In this document: piece after piece, positions 9,588-18,559 of the stretch
Layout of the letters: every line of letters starts with the position of its first letter
How positions within the stretch are numbered: position 1 is the first letter of the stretch
Assembly: GCA_013141115.1 (NCBI GenBank)
Contig: JABFRP010000002.1
Location: forward strand, 2,158,647 to 2,222,646
Source: Ferruginibacter sp.
GTDB lineage: Bacteria > Bacteroidota > Bacteroidia > Chitinophagales > Chitinophagaceae
Reading direction: 5' to 3'
Length of the DNA: 64,000 bases
The notes under the pieces: generated by a model
Told to the model about the DNA's origin: nothing
Database searches by the model: none
Seen by the model: the letters and a program-made list of their open reading frames with translations, nothing else
Position numbers and translations under genes: made by a program

Positions 9588-12068
9588 TTGAGCACATTAC
9601 GTTACCTTTTATTTATCGCTACTATTTTTTTTACTACGCAAGTTGCAGCACAGGGGGTTAGCTTTACCGGCATCATTCAAGATGCACACACTAAAGAACC
9701 TGTAAGCTATGCATCTGTTTATTTTAAAAGATCAGGAGTAGGAAAAACATCTGATAGTGCAGGCAAATTTTCTTTTTACATCAGCAACTTTACTAAGGAT
9801 ACATTGGTAGTAAGTTATGTAGGCTACGAGTTATATAAAATTCCTGTTACCGATTCGATGAATGATAAAACGATTGTGATACAATTGCAACGTGGCGCTG
9901 CAACAAACGGAGTAATTGTAAGATCACGGTTTAATAAAGGGTTGTTTTTGTGGAAAAAGATAATGAGTAAAAAGAAACAGTACAACCGGTATAACCTGGC
10001 CAACTTTGGGTACGAGGCCTATAACAAATTAGAAATTGATATTAAAAATTTTAAAACAGATAAAGCCAAAAAAAATTTTCTGCTAAAGCCTTTTGCTTTT
10101 GTGTTTGACAATATCGACAGCACATCGGAAAAAGAACCTTTTTTACCAGCCTATCTTTTAGAAAGTGTGAGTGATTATGCTTTTCAAAAAAATACTAAAA
10201 AATTTTTTGAGAACATAAAGGCTAGTAATACCAAAGGTTTTACTAACGAAAGTATTACCAAACTGATGGGGGTAATGAATCAGAATGTAAATACCTACGG
10301 CAATTATGTAAATGTAATGGACAAAGATTTTATTGGCCCTTTTAATGATAATGCTGATGTGTACTACAACTTTTTTGTACCCGATACACAGGTGGTGAAC
10401 GGTAAAAAAATATTCCATTTTGTATTTACACCAAAGCGTGCGGGGCAAAATACTTTTGAAGGAGATGCATGGGTAATGGGGCAAACTTTTCAAATACAGA
10501 AAATAAATTTGTACCTGGGTAAAGATGCCAATATTAATTATATCGACCGTATCAGTGTGTTTCAGGAATTTATTCCGCTGAATGACAGTGTGTATTTTTT
10601 AAACCGGGATAAATTTTTTGCCGACTTTAAAATACTGGGCAAACAATCCCTTACTTTTATTGGACGAAAATCAACCTCTTACCGAAACATTATTATCAAT
10701 AATGATTCTATCAGTAATTTATTTAAGCAACAAAATATTGAAGAAGTTGTAAAAACTGATCCTGGCAGTAATTTAAAAACCGATTCAATTTGGAATGTGT
10801 TACGCCACGATACTTTATCTGCTAACGAAAAAGCCATTTACGCCACGGTGGATAAATTATTGCAAATGCCTAAATTTCAACGTTTGCAAAACACCCTGAA
10901 ATTTATAGGTACCGGTTACAAGCAATTAACCAATTACGAAATTGGCCCATGGTTTAACTGGATAAGCAGCAATGCCTGGGAAGGCACCCGCCTTCGTTTT
11001 GATTTGGGTACCACCACAGGCTTTAATAAACATATTTACCTGCATACGTATTTAGCCTATGGCTTTGGCGATAAAAAATTTAAAGGCAAAGCAGAAGCAT
11101 TCTGGATTTTAAAAAGAGACCCCAAACGTTTTCGTTTACATGCTTCTTACTCTAATGATATTGATAATGGCATTAACCAGATTGGTGATGTAGGACAGGA
11201 TAATATTTTTTCTTTGGCCATTCGTAAACCCAATACTACCCGTAAATTTTTACAGTTGCAGGATGTAAGGCTTGAAGTATTTAATGAATTGGGTAAAGGT
11301 TTTTCTACCGAATGGTTTATCTCTCATCGCAAATTTGACCCACTTAAAAACCTGCCATTTAAAGCCAGTTTTCCTGTAAAGCAAGGCGAATCTCTTACCA
11401 ATTTTGAAGTAGCCCTAAAAGTGCGTTTTGCTTATTTAGAACAATTTGTGGAAGGCGATTATTTCCGCTATTCTTTGGGTACCAAATATCCCGTTGCAGA
11501 GCTGATGCTGGGCAAAGGGGTTTCAGGTGTTTTAAACAGTGCTTACAGTTATACCAAAATTGGAGCCTCGGTAAAAGATTATATGAAAATTTCTCCTTAC
11601 GGTTCCTTTTCTTATAAAGTATATGCAGGCAAAATTAATGGCACATTGCCTTTTACTTTTTTAGAGAACCATCCCGGCAATGATATTTATTATTACAACT
11701 CCGGCAGTTTTAACCTGATGAACCGGTTTGAATATTTGAGCGATAAATATGCTGGTGTTAATGTGGAGCATAATATTGGCTCGGGCCTGTTTCGTTTTAT
11801 TCCATTAACCCGTAAATTAAAATTGCGCCAGTTTTGGAATGCCAAAGCAGTGTGGGGTTCTTTAAATGCAGAAAATACCGCATTGAACAACAGCGCAGGC
11901 GCTTTTAAAACATTAAATAACGATACCTATTTAGAAGTGGGTACCGGTATAGATAATATTTTAAAAGTATTACGTCTGGATTTTGTATGGCGTGTTTTAC
12001 CAAGGCCATTGCCTGCTAATAAAACCTCCCGGTTTGGTATTTTCGGCAGCTTCCAATTTCAGTTTTAG
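9588..12068 (+). CDS. DUF5686 outer-membrane protein with carboxypeptidase-like regulatory domain
   Basis: The 826-residue product starts at a TTG (9588) with a signal peptide ending near VAAQG. Residues 25-105 form a CarboxypepD_reg-like beta-sandwich (SFTGIIQDAHTKEPVSYASVYF), as in TonB-linked Bacteroidota proteins. The remainder matches the DUF5686 layout, with aromatic, strand-rich C-terminal sequence ending FGSFQFQF, which suggests an outer-membrane beta-barrel. It has no TonB plug signature that I can see. It lies inside the lipid A gene block, but a role in lipopolysaccharide assembly is only a guess. Confidence 0.82.
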   Translation: MSTLRYLLFIATIFFTTQVAAQGVSFTGIIQDAHTKEPVSYASVYFKRSGVGKTSDSAGKFSFYISNFTKDTLVVSYVGYELYKIPVTDSMNDKTIVIQLQRGAATNGVIVRSRFNKGLFLWKKIMSKKKQYNRYNLANFGYEAYNKLEIDIKNFKTDKAKKNFLLKPFAFVFDNIDSTSEKEPFLPAYLLESVSDYAFQKNTKKFFENIKASNTKGFTNESITKLMGVMNQNVNTYGNYVNVMDKDFIGPFNDNADVYYNFFVPDTQVVNGKKIFHFVFTPKRAGQNTFEGDAWVMGQTFQIQKINLYLGKDANINYIDRISVFQEFIPLNDSVYFLNRDKFFADFKILGKQSLTFIGRKSTSYRNIIINNDSISNLFKQQNIEEVVKTDPGSNLKTDSIWNVLRHDTLSANEKAIYATVDKLLQMPKFQRLQNTLKFIGTGYKQLTNYEIGPWFNWISSNAWEGTRLRFDLGTTTGFNKHIYLHTYLAYGFGDKKFKGKAEAFWILKRDPKRFRLHASYSNDIDNGINQIGDVGQDNIFSLAIRKPNTTRKFLQLQDVRLEVFNELGKGFSTEWFISHRKFDPLKNLPFKASFPVKQGESLTNFEVALKVRFAYLEQFVEGDYFRYSLGTKYPVAELMLGKGVSGVLNSAYSYTKIGASVKDYMKISPYGSFSYKVYAGKINGTLPFTFLENHPGNDIYYYNSGSFNLMNRFEYLSDKYAGVNVEHNIGSGLFRFIPLTRKLKLRQFWNAKAVWGSLNAENTALNNSAGAFKTLNNDTYLEVGTGIDNILKVLRLDFVWRVLPRPLPANKTSRFGIFGSFQFQF

Positions 12069-12073
12069 GTTGG

Positions 12074-12178
12074 TTCATTGCAGATGGTTCATCGTTCATG
12101 GCAAGAGCCACAAAGAATAAATTGCTTGCCCGATCTTGCACAGGGGATTACTATCAACTATGAACCATTAACTATTCT
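12074..12178. repeat. Intergenic inverted-repeat island 3
   Basis: ATGGTTCAT at 12084-12092 pairs perfectly with ATGAACCAT at 12160-12168, and nearby GTTCATGG and CAACTATGAACC copies extend the pairing. The words are those of islands 1 and 2. The 67-base interior is GC-richer and unrelated. The promoter of lpxC follows directly at 12179. Confidence 0.7.
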
Positions 12179-12186
12179 TATCTTTG
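12179..12186 (+). promoter_or_regulatory. Putative -7 box of lpxC/fabZ
   Basis: TATCTTTG matches the Bacteroidota -7 consensus TAnnTTTG exactly. It lies 21 bases before the preferred ATG at 12208. No clear TTTG is seen at the expected upstream spacing. Confidence 0.55.
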
Positions 12187-12207
12187 CAACCAAAATTTTT
12201 AATACAG

Positions 12208-13614
12208 ATGGATAATAATTTTAATCCTGATAAACAACATACCCTTGCTTCATCGGTAAGCATTTCCGGCACAGGCTTGCATACAGGTGTTAATGTAGAT
12301 ATGACGCTTAGGCCCGCCAATCCCGGTTTTGGTTTTCAGTTTCAGCGTATCGATTTACCCGGTATGCCGGTAATTAAAGCAGATTGCGACTTGGTAACCG
12401 ATACCTCAAGAGGCACAACACTGGAACAAGGCGATACCAAAGTAAGCACAGTTGAACATATATTGGCTGCATTAGTGGGTATGGGGGTAGATAATTGTTT
12501 GATTGAAATTAATGGCCCGGAAATTCCAATTATTGATGGTAGCAGTGAACCTTTTGTAGAAATAATTGAAGAAACCGGAGTTTTAGAACAAGATGCTGCA
12601 AAAGCATGGTACACTATTGATACCAATATTACACATTACGATGATGTGAAAAGGGTGGATATGACGGCATTGCCGGCAACCAATTATCAAATAACTACAT
12701 TAATTGATTTTAACAGCCCGGTGCTGGGCACACAACACGCCAGTTTAAAATCAATAAATGAATTTAAAGTAGAAATTGCACCCTGCCGCACTTTTTGTTT
12801 TTTGCATGAGTTGGAAATGTTGCTGGATAATAATTTAGTAAAAGGGGGCGATATAAATAATGCCATTGTGGTGGTAGACAGGCCGGTAACCGATGAAGAA
12901 ATGAGCCGCCTGGCAAAAGCATTTGGCCGCACTAAAGTAGAAGTAAAGAGCGAAGGCTACTTAAATAATTTAGAACTACGCTTTCCTAACGAACCTGCAC
13001 GCCATAAACTGCTGGATGTGATTGGTGATCTGGCCTTAATTGGATACCCCATTAAAGCACATATTATTGCTAACAGGCCAGGCCACAGCAGCAATGTGGA
13101 GTTTGCAAGAAAGATAAAACAATACATTAAAAAGAATAAGCACACCAAGGATATTCCCATTTACAATCCTAATCAGCAACCGGTGTATACGCAGCAGCAA
13201 ATTGAAAAAACGCTGCCGCACCGTTTTCCATTTTTATTTGTAGATAAAATTATTGAGTTAAGCGACAGGCAGATAGTAGGTATAAAAAATGTAACCTTTA
13301 ACGAGTTTTTCTTTCAGGGTCACTTTCCCGGTAACCCTGTAATGCCAGGTGTTTTACAAATTGAAGCACTGGCACAAACAGGCGGTTTACTTTGTATTAA
13401 TGCCATGCCCGAAGGACAATATGATACTTACTTTTTAAAAATAGATAATTGTAAGTTTAAACAAAAAGTGGTGCCTGGCGATACCATGATATTAAAAATG
13501 GAATTGATTGAACCTATACGGCGTGGTATTTGTATAATGAGGGGAAGTGTTTATGTAGGCAATAAACTTTGTACCGAGGCCGACTTAACAGCACAGCTTG
13601 TAAAGAGAAGTTGA
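12208..13614 (+). CDS. lpxC: Bifunctional LpxC deacetylase / FabZ dehydratase
   Basis: A natural fusion known in Bacteroidota. Residues about 1-310 are LpxC, the zinc deacetylase that commits UDP-3-O-acyl-GlcNAc to lipid A: STVEHILAAL and ARHKLLDVIGDL carry the zinc ligands and RPGHSSN the catalytic histidine. Residues about 325-468 are FabZ, the 3-hydroxyacyl-ACP dehydratase, with FQGHFPGNPVMPGVL holding its catalytic histidine and LQIEALAQTGG its glutamate. The fusion couples lipid A and fatty acid synthesis, which compete for 3-hydroxyacyl-ACP. The ATG at 12208 is preferred over the TTG at 12184, which overlaps the -7 box. Confidence 0.96.
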   Translation: MDNNFNPDKQHTLASSVSISGTGLHTGVNVDMTLRPANPGFGFQFQRIDLPGMPVIKADCDLVTDTSRGTTLEQGDTKVSTVEHILAALVGMGVDNCLIEINGPEIPIIDGSSEPFVEIIEETGVLEQDAAKAWYTIDTNITHYDDVKRVDMTALPATNYQITTLIDFNSPVLGTQHASLKSINEFKVEIAPCRTFCFLHELEMLLDNNLVKGGDINNAIVVVDRPVTDEEMSRLAKAFGRTKVEVKSEGYLNNLELRFPNEPARHKLLDVIGDLALIGYPIKAHIIANRPGHSSNVEFARKIKQYIKKNKHTKDIPIYNPNQQPVYTQQQIEKTLPHRFPFLFVDKIIELSDRQIVGIKNVTFNEFFFQGHFPGNPVMPGVLQIEALAQTGGLLCINAMPEGQYDTYFLKIDNCKFKQKVVPGDTMILKMELIEPIRRGICIMRGSVYVGNKLCTEADLTAQLVKRS

Positions 13615-13705
13615 TTAGTTAATTGGTTAACTGGTTAATCCGTAAATTCGTTGCGTGAGGTTAATCAATAAACCAATAAACTAATAAACTAATAAACTAA
13701 TTAAC
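13611..13705. repeat. Intergenic island 4 with 8-bp tandem repeat
   Basis: The lpxC-lpxA gap contains TTAGTTAATTGGTTAACTGG on the left and about four tandem 8-bp units (AATAAACC, then AATAAACT three times, 13667-13698) followed by AATTAAC on the right. ATTGGTT at 13622-13628 pairs with AACCAAT at 13671-13677. The words resemble island 5 at 34347-34411. Confidence 0.65.
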
Positions 13706-13712
13706 AAAAAAA

Positions 13713-14510
13713 ATGATTCATCCACACACATACATACACCCCAGCGCAAAGCTTGCTACCAATGTAAAGATCGATCCTTTCAGTGTTATTCACCCCAATG
13801 TAGAAATTGGCGAAGGCACCTGGATAGGCAGTAACGTAACTATTATGGAGGGGGCAAGAATTGGTAAGAATTGCCGCATTTTTCCTGGTGCAGTTATAGC
13901 AGCTATTCCGCAGGATTTAAAATACGAAGGTGAACAAACTACGGTTGAAATTGGAGATAATACCACCATACGTGAGTTTGTAACGGTTAACCGTGGCAGT
14001 AAAGACAGGTGGACAACCAAAGTGGGTAACAACTGTTTAATTATGGCATACAGCCATATTGCACATGATTGTATTGTGGGCAACAATTGTATTATGAGCA
14101 ACAATACACAAATGGCAGGGCATGTAGTAATGGGGGATAATGCTATATTAGCCGGTATGTGTGCCGTACACCAATTTGTACAAATTGGTCAGCATGCATT
14201 TATTGCCGGAGGAAGTTTGGTAAGTAAAGATGTGCCGCCCTATATTAAAGCCGGCCGTACACCATTAAGTTATGCCGGTGTAAATTCAGTTGGGTTAAAG
14301 CGCCGTGGTTTTTCTTTAGACAGGATCAACCAGATATTAGATATCTATCGCATTATTTACAACAAAGGGATGAACACTTCGCAGGCACTGAATTATATTG
14401 AAGAAGAATTTCCTGCAACAGATGAAAGAGATGAAATTGTAACTTTTATAAGAGAGAGTGGAAGAGGAATAATTAAACGTTTTACAAAGGGTAGTGGTGA
14501 TGATGAGTAA
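13713..14510 (+). CDS. lpxA: Acyl-ACP--UDP-N-acetylglucosamine O-acyltransferase
   Basis: LpxA performs the first acylation of lipid A, adding a 3-hydroxyacyl chain to O-3 of UDP-GlcNAc. The 265-residue product has the usual length: a hexapeptide left-handed beta-helix (residues 1-190) followed by a helical C-terminus. MAYSHIAHDCIVGNN near residue 115 holds the catalytic histidine. QDLKYEGEQTTVEIGDNTTIREFVTVNRG is broken by family-typical turns and helps separate it from LpxD. It follows lpxC/fabZ with a 98-base gap holding repeat island 4. Confidence 0.96.
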   Translation: MIHPHTYIHPSAKLATNVKIDPFSVIHPNVEIGEGTWIGSNVTIMEGARIGKNCRIFPGAVIAAIPQDLKYEGEQTTVEIGDNTTIREFVTVNRGSKDRWTTKVGNNCLIMAYSHIAHDCIVGNNCIMSNNTQMAGHVVMGDNAILAGMCAVHQFVQIGQHAFIAGGSLVSKDVPPYIKAGRTPLSYAGVNSVGLKRRGFSLDRINQILDIYRIIYNKGMNTSQALNYIEEEFPATDERDEIVTFIRESGRGIIKRFTKGSGDDE

Positions 14511-14550
14511 GCTCCTGTGAATTGTTGTGAGATTGTTTATGGAGGAGGAA

Positions 14551-14650
14551 AATATTCAATAAACAATATTTAATGTTCAATATTAAATAAAAGAAAATAC
14601 CTATAAATTTCTATGGTATGCGTTTCCATTGAATATTGAGCATTGAGTAT
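14551..14650. repeat. Intergenic inverted-repeat island 6
   Basis: AATATTCAAT at 14551-14560 pairs perfectly with ATTGAATATT at 14628-14637. Imperfect copies (AACAATATT, TGTTCAATATT, TTGAGCATTGAGTATT) extend both sides. It fills the 234-base gap after lpxA with a third word family. Confidence 0.65.
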
Positions 14651-14709
14651 TTGGCACTATCTATCATAAGAATAAAAGTATCTAAAAATTGAACTCCCCC
14701 TTCGAGTTC

Positions 14710-14727
14710 CTTCTCCTGCAGGAGAAG
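14710..14727. repeat. 18-bp perfect palindrome before the ABC ATPase gene
   Basis: CTTCTCCTGCAGGAGAAG is a perfect palindrome 17 bases before the ATG at 14745. The surrounding GAGTTCC and GTTGGGATGAGG look like pieces of a dispersed repeat, but only one copy is in this window. It could form a hairpin close to the start codon and reduce translation. Confidence 0.5.
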
Positions 14728-14744
14728 AGTTGGGATGAGGTACT

Positions 14745-15362
14745 ATGCAAATAACCCTTAACAATGTAGGTAAAAGATTTAACCGTGAGTGGATTTTTCG
14801 CCACTGTAGTTACCAGTTTAAACTCGGTAAAAGGTATGCTATCACCGGTTCCAATGGTTCAGGTAAGTCCACATTATTACAGGTTATCTCCGGCTCATTA
14901 ACGCATAACGAAGGTACTATCGCAATTCAAAACAATCATCAACCTATAACCAGCGAACAATTGTACAGCAATATCTCTATTGCAGCCCCATACTTAGAAT
15001 TGATAGAAGAAATGACGGCTAAAGAAATGCTGGACTTTCATGCACAATTTAAGCCGCTTATAAATTCTTTATCCAAAGATGACATGCTGGAAACTGTAGG
15101 CCTTAAAACTGCGGTTAATAAACAAATACGATATTACAGCAGCGGAATGAAGCAGCGCTTAAAACTGGCGCAGGCTTTTTTTAGTAATACCCCGGTTTTA
15201 TTATTAGATGAACCCACCACTAACCTGGATGCAGATGGTACAGCTTTGTACCATCATCTTATTGAAAATTACTCCGCCAATAAATTAGTAATTATAAGCA
15301 GCAACGATAAACAGGAGTATGATTTTTGTGAGGAGGTGATCAGTATTGGGGATTATAAGTAA
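14745..15362 (+). CDS. Orphan ABC transporter ATP-binding protein
   Basis: A 205-residue nucleotide-binding domain with Walker A (GSNGSGKST near residue 35), signature YSSGMKQRLKLA near 125 and Walker B VLLLDEPTTNLD near 150. No permease is adjacent. The compact size resembles CcmA-type or LPS-type ATPases, and its place after lpxA matches other Bacteroidota lipid A blocks. The transported substrate is unknown and the membrane partner must be encoded elsewhere. Confidence 0.85.
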   Translation: MQITLNNVGKRFNREWIFRHCSYQFKLGKRYAITGSNGSGKSTLLQVISGSLTHNEGTIAIQNNHQPITSEQLYSNISIAAPYLELIEEMTAKEMLDFHAQFKPLINSLSKDDMLETVGLKTAVNKQIRYYSSGMKQRLKLAQAFFSNTPVLLLDEPTTNLDADGTALYHHLIENYSANKLVIISSNDKQEYDFCEEVISIGDYK

Positions 15363-15365
15363 GTT

Positions 15366-16034
15366 TTATTTTTTAAACCTGTAGTCTGTATCATCAGTAA
15401 ATATCAAACTAAATAGGTACTTTAATCTTATTAGCTTTTCTATCTCGCTAATATCAAATTCATATTCAGAATAGTAATTTCTATACTTTTCAATACTATT
15501 GATTTCAATATTGTTTATTTTATTTTTTAAATTAAAAAGAAATGAATAATTAATATCACCCTCAATTATAACCAACCCTTTCTTGTATTTTTTACCTAAT
15601 TGCACTTCAAACTCTTTAGTTGTTTTCTTTTGGTTTTGAAGATTAAATAAATTTTCATTAGTAAGAATTGAAAAAACAGAATCCCATTTACTATTAAGGT
15701 CTATTTTCACTCTTTCAATACCTGTTGAATCTTGCCAGCAGCGATTATACCTATAGCTAATTGCTTCCCATGTATTTTCTTTATTTCTATTTATAAAGAA
15801 AAATTTTGTTGTGCAAGTATAAGGATTTGCAATGCAATAAGTTATTTGAAGGCTGCTGTTTTTAAAGTTTTTTCCTGGAATATCAAGAAAAGATAAGTCT
15901 TGCATAAAATCCATGTGAGAACTCCCTACATAACGGTTAAATGTATTGTGTATTTTTTTAGAAGAAGTGCAGCAACTTAAAAGAATTAAGCAGATAACTA
16001 TGTAGTTTAGCTTAGCAATGGGCAATAGTTTCAT
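15366..16034 (-). CDS. Unrecognised lipoprotein
   Basis: A 222-residue product with a lipoprotein signal: hydrophobic VICLILLSCC with a lipobox cysteine near residue 21. The mature part is rich in lysine, asparagine and aromatic residues, with no motif I recognise. It converges with the ABC ATPase gene, 3 bases apart, and is notably AT-rich compared with the lipid A genes, as is the following Uma2 gene. This may be a more recently acquired or rapidly changing pair. Confidence 0.65.
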   Translation of the reverse strand: MKLLPIAKLNYIVICLILLSCCTSSKKIHNTFNRYVGSSHMDFMQDLSFLDIPGKNFKNSSLQITYCIANPYTCTTKFFFINRNKENTWEAISYRYNRCWQDSTGIERVKIDLNSKWDSVFSILTNENLFNLQNQKKTTKEFEVQLGKKYKKGLVIIEGDINYSFLFNLKNKINNIEINSIEKYRNYYSEYEFDISEIEKLIRLKYLFSLIFTDDTDYRFKK

Positions 16035-16125
16035 AAGGCAAAACGAGTCGTTTAATAGGGTAAAATAAACTTAAATATGCTTTAAAATTTTAAACAACGA
16101 TAGAGACGAAAATAGCATATAGGTA

Positions 16126-16716
16126 TTATTTCTTATCCCCAACCTCAAACCCAATGCCTTCATAGATTACAGCAACAGGTAACACAAATCCTAATCTTTC
16201 AAATGCTATAGTTTCATTTAAGTTTTCAAAAGTTTGGTATTGCCATATCTGGCTATCGTTAATGCGGCTGTACACTTCTACCATAATTTCTTTTTGAGCC
16301 ACCAGTACATAATAATTAAGGCTTTCTATTTTTTTGTAGTATTTCAATTTCACTTCTTTATCGTACAAAGCGGTAGAGTCGGAAAGTACTTCAAAAATTA
16401 TAGATGGATTTTTAACATAAACATCATCTCCTTTTACGTCATCATTACAAGTATAAATTAAATCAGGATAAACATAAAATTCATTTTTCTCAATTTCTAA
16501 TTTCATCCCATCTATAAATACATCACAGCCTGTCTTTTTGGTAGATTTTAATGCAACGGCAAGATTTACTATTATGCTGTTATGATTTTTTGTTCCGCCA
16601 GCCATAGCAAACACCTCCCCATGATAAAAATCATGGCGTTCTACACTGGTTTCTTCCATTGCCATATATTCAGCAAAGCTGTACTTTCTATCTCCTTTTG
16701 GTATTGCCGAACTCAT
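16126..16716 (-). CDS. Uma2 family (DUF820) putative nuclease-fold protein
   Basis: A 196-residue protein matching the Uma2/DUF820 family, which has a PD-(D/E)XK fold. Visible landmarks are FYHGEVFAMAGG near residue 35, YPDLIYTC with the likely metal aspartate near 85, IIFEVLSDSTALYD with a glutamate near 109, and KLKYYKKIESLNYYVLV near 125. Family members are often multi-copy and mobile, and their activity in cells is not well established. No partner toxin, antitoxin or transposase gene is next to it. Confidence 0.88.
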   Translation of the reverse strand: MSSAIPKGDRKYSFAEYMAMEETSVERHDFYHGEVFAMAGGTKNHNSIIVNLAVALKSTKKTGCDVFIDGMKLEIEKNEFYVYPDLIYTCNDDVKGDDVYVKNPSIIFEVLSDSTALYDKEVKLKYYKKIESLNYYVLVAQKEIMVEVYSRINDSQIWQYQTFENLNETIAFERLGFVLPVAVIYEGIGFEVGDKK

Positions 16717-16755
16717 AGTGCTACATTTTAATTATAAAGGGGGTTTTAGAAAAAT

Positions 16756-17970
16756 CTACCTCCTGCTTGCTATCAGCAAATTCAAATCGGTATACTTCAA
16801 ATCAAATCTTTCGCTTAAATAAAAATTGGTAAGGCTGCCTTTAAATAAATAAATACCACTGCGGATATTTATTTTATACCAGATCACATTGTCAATACCA
16901 CCATCTTCGCCGGTTTCTAAAAGCAAGGGCATTAATACATTGCTGATGGCTTGCGATGCGGTACGGGCAAATCCGCTGGGTATATTAGGTACACAGTAAT
17001 GTATCACATCATATTTTTTAAATACCGGCTTTTCGTGGGTGGTTACCTGGCTGGTTTCAAAGCAACCTCCACGATCAATACTCACATCCACAATCACACT
17101 GCCGGGGCGCATACTGCTCACCGTTTCTTCGGTAACAACAATAGGCGTTCGGCCGCTGTTACTGCTTAATGCACCCACTGCCACATCGCAGGTTTTTAAT
17201 TGCTTAGCTAATATTTTAGGTTCAATAACGGAGGTCCATAGCCTGCCGCCAATATTATTCTGCAAACGTTTTAAACGGTAAATACTGTTATCAAATATTT
17301 TTACGCTTGCACCCATCGCCAGGGCTGTTCTTGCTGCATATTCGCCTACAATACCAGCACCAATAATAATAACTTTTGTTGGCGGTATACCACTAATGCC
17401 CCCCACCAAAACCCCTTTGCCATTATTAGCATTACTTAAATATTGCCCGGCAATAAGCATTACAGCACTGCCAGCAATTTCACTCATGCTGCGTACAATG
17501 GGGTTGTGTCCACTATCGTCTTTTAAATTCTCAAAACTTAGTGCTGTAATTTTTTTATCCATCATCTTCTGCAATATCTCTCTTTGCATCACTGCTAAAT
17601 GAATTGGAGAAATAATGTACTGGCCATACTTTAGCAATTCACATTCTGCCTCACTTACCGGGGCACTTTTTACCAGTATATCACATTCATACACTTCTTT
17701 TTTATCATAAGCAATTTTTGCACCTGCTTCGCTGTAATCATTATCGCTGTAGCTGGCGCCATGCCCTGCTTTAGTTTCCACTACCACCCTGTGGCCATTG
17801 GCTATCATTACACTTACTGCTTCAGGTGTAAGAGCAATACGATTTTCGCTAAATGATGTTTCTTTCGGTATCCCAATAAATAATTCTGCACCTTTGGGTT
17901 TAATATCCAGTGTTTCTTCTAATGTTTCGTAAGTAAAGGAAGGAGATACAAAGGGTTTTGAAGTAGCCAC
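16756..17970 (-). CDS. ald: Alanine dehydrogenase
   Basis: NAD-dependent alanine dehydrogenase interconverts alanine with pyruvate and ammonia. The 404-residue product begins at a GTG (17970). Features are GIPKETSFSENRIALTPEAV near residue 33, an HIHLAV-like segment (ISPIHLAVM) near 120, and the Rossmann motif VIIIGAGIVGEYAARTAL near 200. The C-terminal region HYCVPNIPSGFARTASQA is family-typical. It is somewhat longer at the N-terminus than classical Ald (about 370 residues). A distant relation to NAD(P) transhydrogenase alpha subunit exists, but the single-domain length favours Ald. Confidence 0.9.
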   Translation of the reverse strand: MATSKPFVSPSFTYETLEETLDIKPKGAELFIGIPKETSFSENRIALTPEAVSVMIANGHRVVVETKAGHGASYSDNDYSEAGAKIAYDKKEVYECDILVKSAPVSEAECELLKYGQYIISPIHLAVMQREILQKMMDKKITALSFENLKDDSGHNPIVRSMSEIAGSAVMLIAGQYLSNANNGKGVLVGGISGIPPTKVIIIGAGIVGEYAARTALAMGASVKIFDNSIYRLKRLQNNIGGRLWTSVIEPKILAKQLKTCDVAVGALSSNSGRTPIVVTEETVSSMRPGSVIVDVSIDRGGCFETSQVTTHEKPVFKKYDVIHYCVPNIPSGFARTASQAISNVLMPLLLETGEDGGIDNVIWYKINIRSGIYLFKGSLTNFYLSERFDLKYTDLNLLIASRR

Positions 17971-18077
17971 GTTTTAATTGATAATTGGTGAATGAATAAT
18001 TGATAATGCTTAGTACCTCAAATTACATTTTTTTTAGCAACCTTTTGCCAAAGGATAAGGGTTAATTTACAAAAGGG

Positions 18078-18497
18078 TTACCCTGCAATATTCGCAGTAA
18101 GTTTTCTTGTTTCGAAATCAATAAGACTGATAGTAATATGCAGGCTGTTGTCAGGGAAAATACCTGGTGCTTTTTCGGGCCATTCTATCAGGCATATATT
18201 GCCGGAATACAAACAGTCTTCTACCCCTGCGTTAATAGCTTCGTTTTCATCTTTTAGCCGGTACAGGTCCATATGGTAGATTATTTGGTCTGTCGCAGTT
18301 CTATATTGATTAATGATTGAAAAAGTAGGGCTGGATATATTTCCACTTACATCCATGGCTTCACATAACGCATGAATAAAAGTGGTTTTGCCTGCACCCA
18401 TTTCTCCATTAAAAGCAAAAACCTTTGTATTGCCGGCAACAGCTAAAAACTGTTGCGCCGCTTCCTGTATGTTTTCCAGCTTAAAAATTACCTCCAT
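18078..18497 (-). CDS. tsaE: tRNA threonylcarbamoyladenosine synthesis ATPase
   Basis: TsaE is the P-loop ATPase that works with TsaB and TsaD to make t6A37 in tRNAs reading ANN codons. The 139-residue product from ATG 18497 has Walker A GEMGAGKTTFIHAL near residue 30, SPTFSIINQY near 60 and HMDLYRL near 75, all family hallmarks. The frame stays open to 18617, but the extra 40 residues lack homology and would overlap the divergent P-type ATPase gene. tsaB lies in this window at 55786. Confidence 0.94.
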   Translation of the reverse strand: MEVIFKLENIQEAAQQFLAVAGNTKVFAFNGEMGAGKTTFIHALCEAMDVSGNISSPTFSIINQYRTATDQIIYHMDLYRLKDENEAINAGVEDCLYSGNICLIEWPEKAPGIFPDNSLHITISLIDFETRKLTANIAG

Positions 18498-18501
18498 GTT
18501 G

Positions 18502-18509
18502 CAAAGATA
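18502..18509 (-). promoter_or_regulatory. -7 box of tsaE, 4 bp before ATG
   Basis: TATCTTTG on the minus strand matches TAnnTTTG. Only four bases separate it from the ATG at 18497, so transcription would begin at or next to the start codon. Confidence 0.55.
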
Positions 18510-18547
18510 TTTTCCTTCATTAGTAATTGAGTAACAATTGCAATAAA

Positions 18548-18555
18548 TAATTTTG
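18548..18555 (+). promoter_or_regulatory. -7 box of the P-type ATPase gene, 4 bp before ATG
   Basis: TAATTTTG matches TAnnTTTG, with a TTG at 18527-18529 (18 bp upstream) as a possible -33 element. The ATG follows four bases later at 18560. Confidence 0.5.
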
Positions 18556-18559
18556 CAGT

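Noticed and set aside
13667..13705. Tandem 8-bp units as a CRISPR array
   Set aside because: Units are contiguous without spacers, far too short for CRISPR repeats, and no cas gene is present.
14710..14727. 18-bp palindrome as an operator for the ABC ATPase gene
   Set aside because: It contains a perfect GC-containing hairpin and repeat-like flanks, and no regulator gene is nearby. Listed only as a repeat.
16126..16716. Uma2 gene as sign of a mobile element or toxin system
   Set aside because: No terminal repeats, transposase, or antitoxin gene is adjacent. Uma2 genes commonly stand alone.
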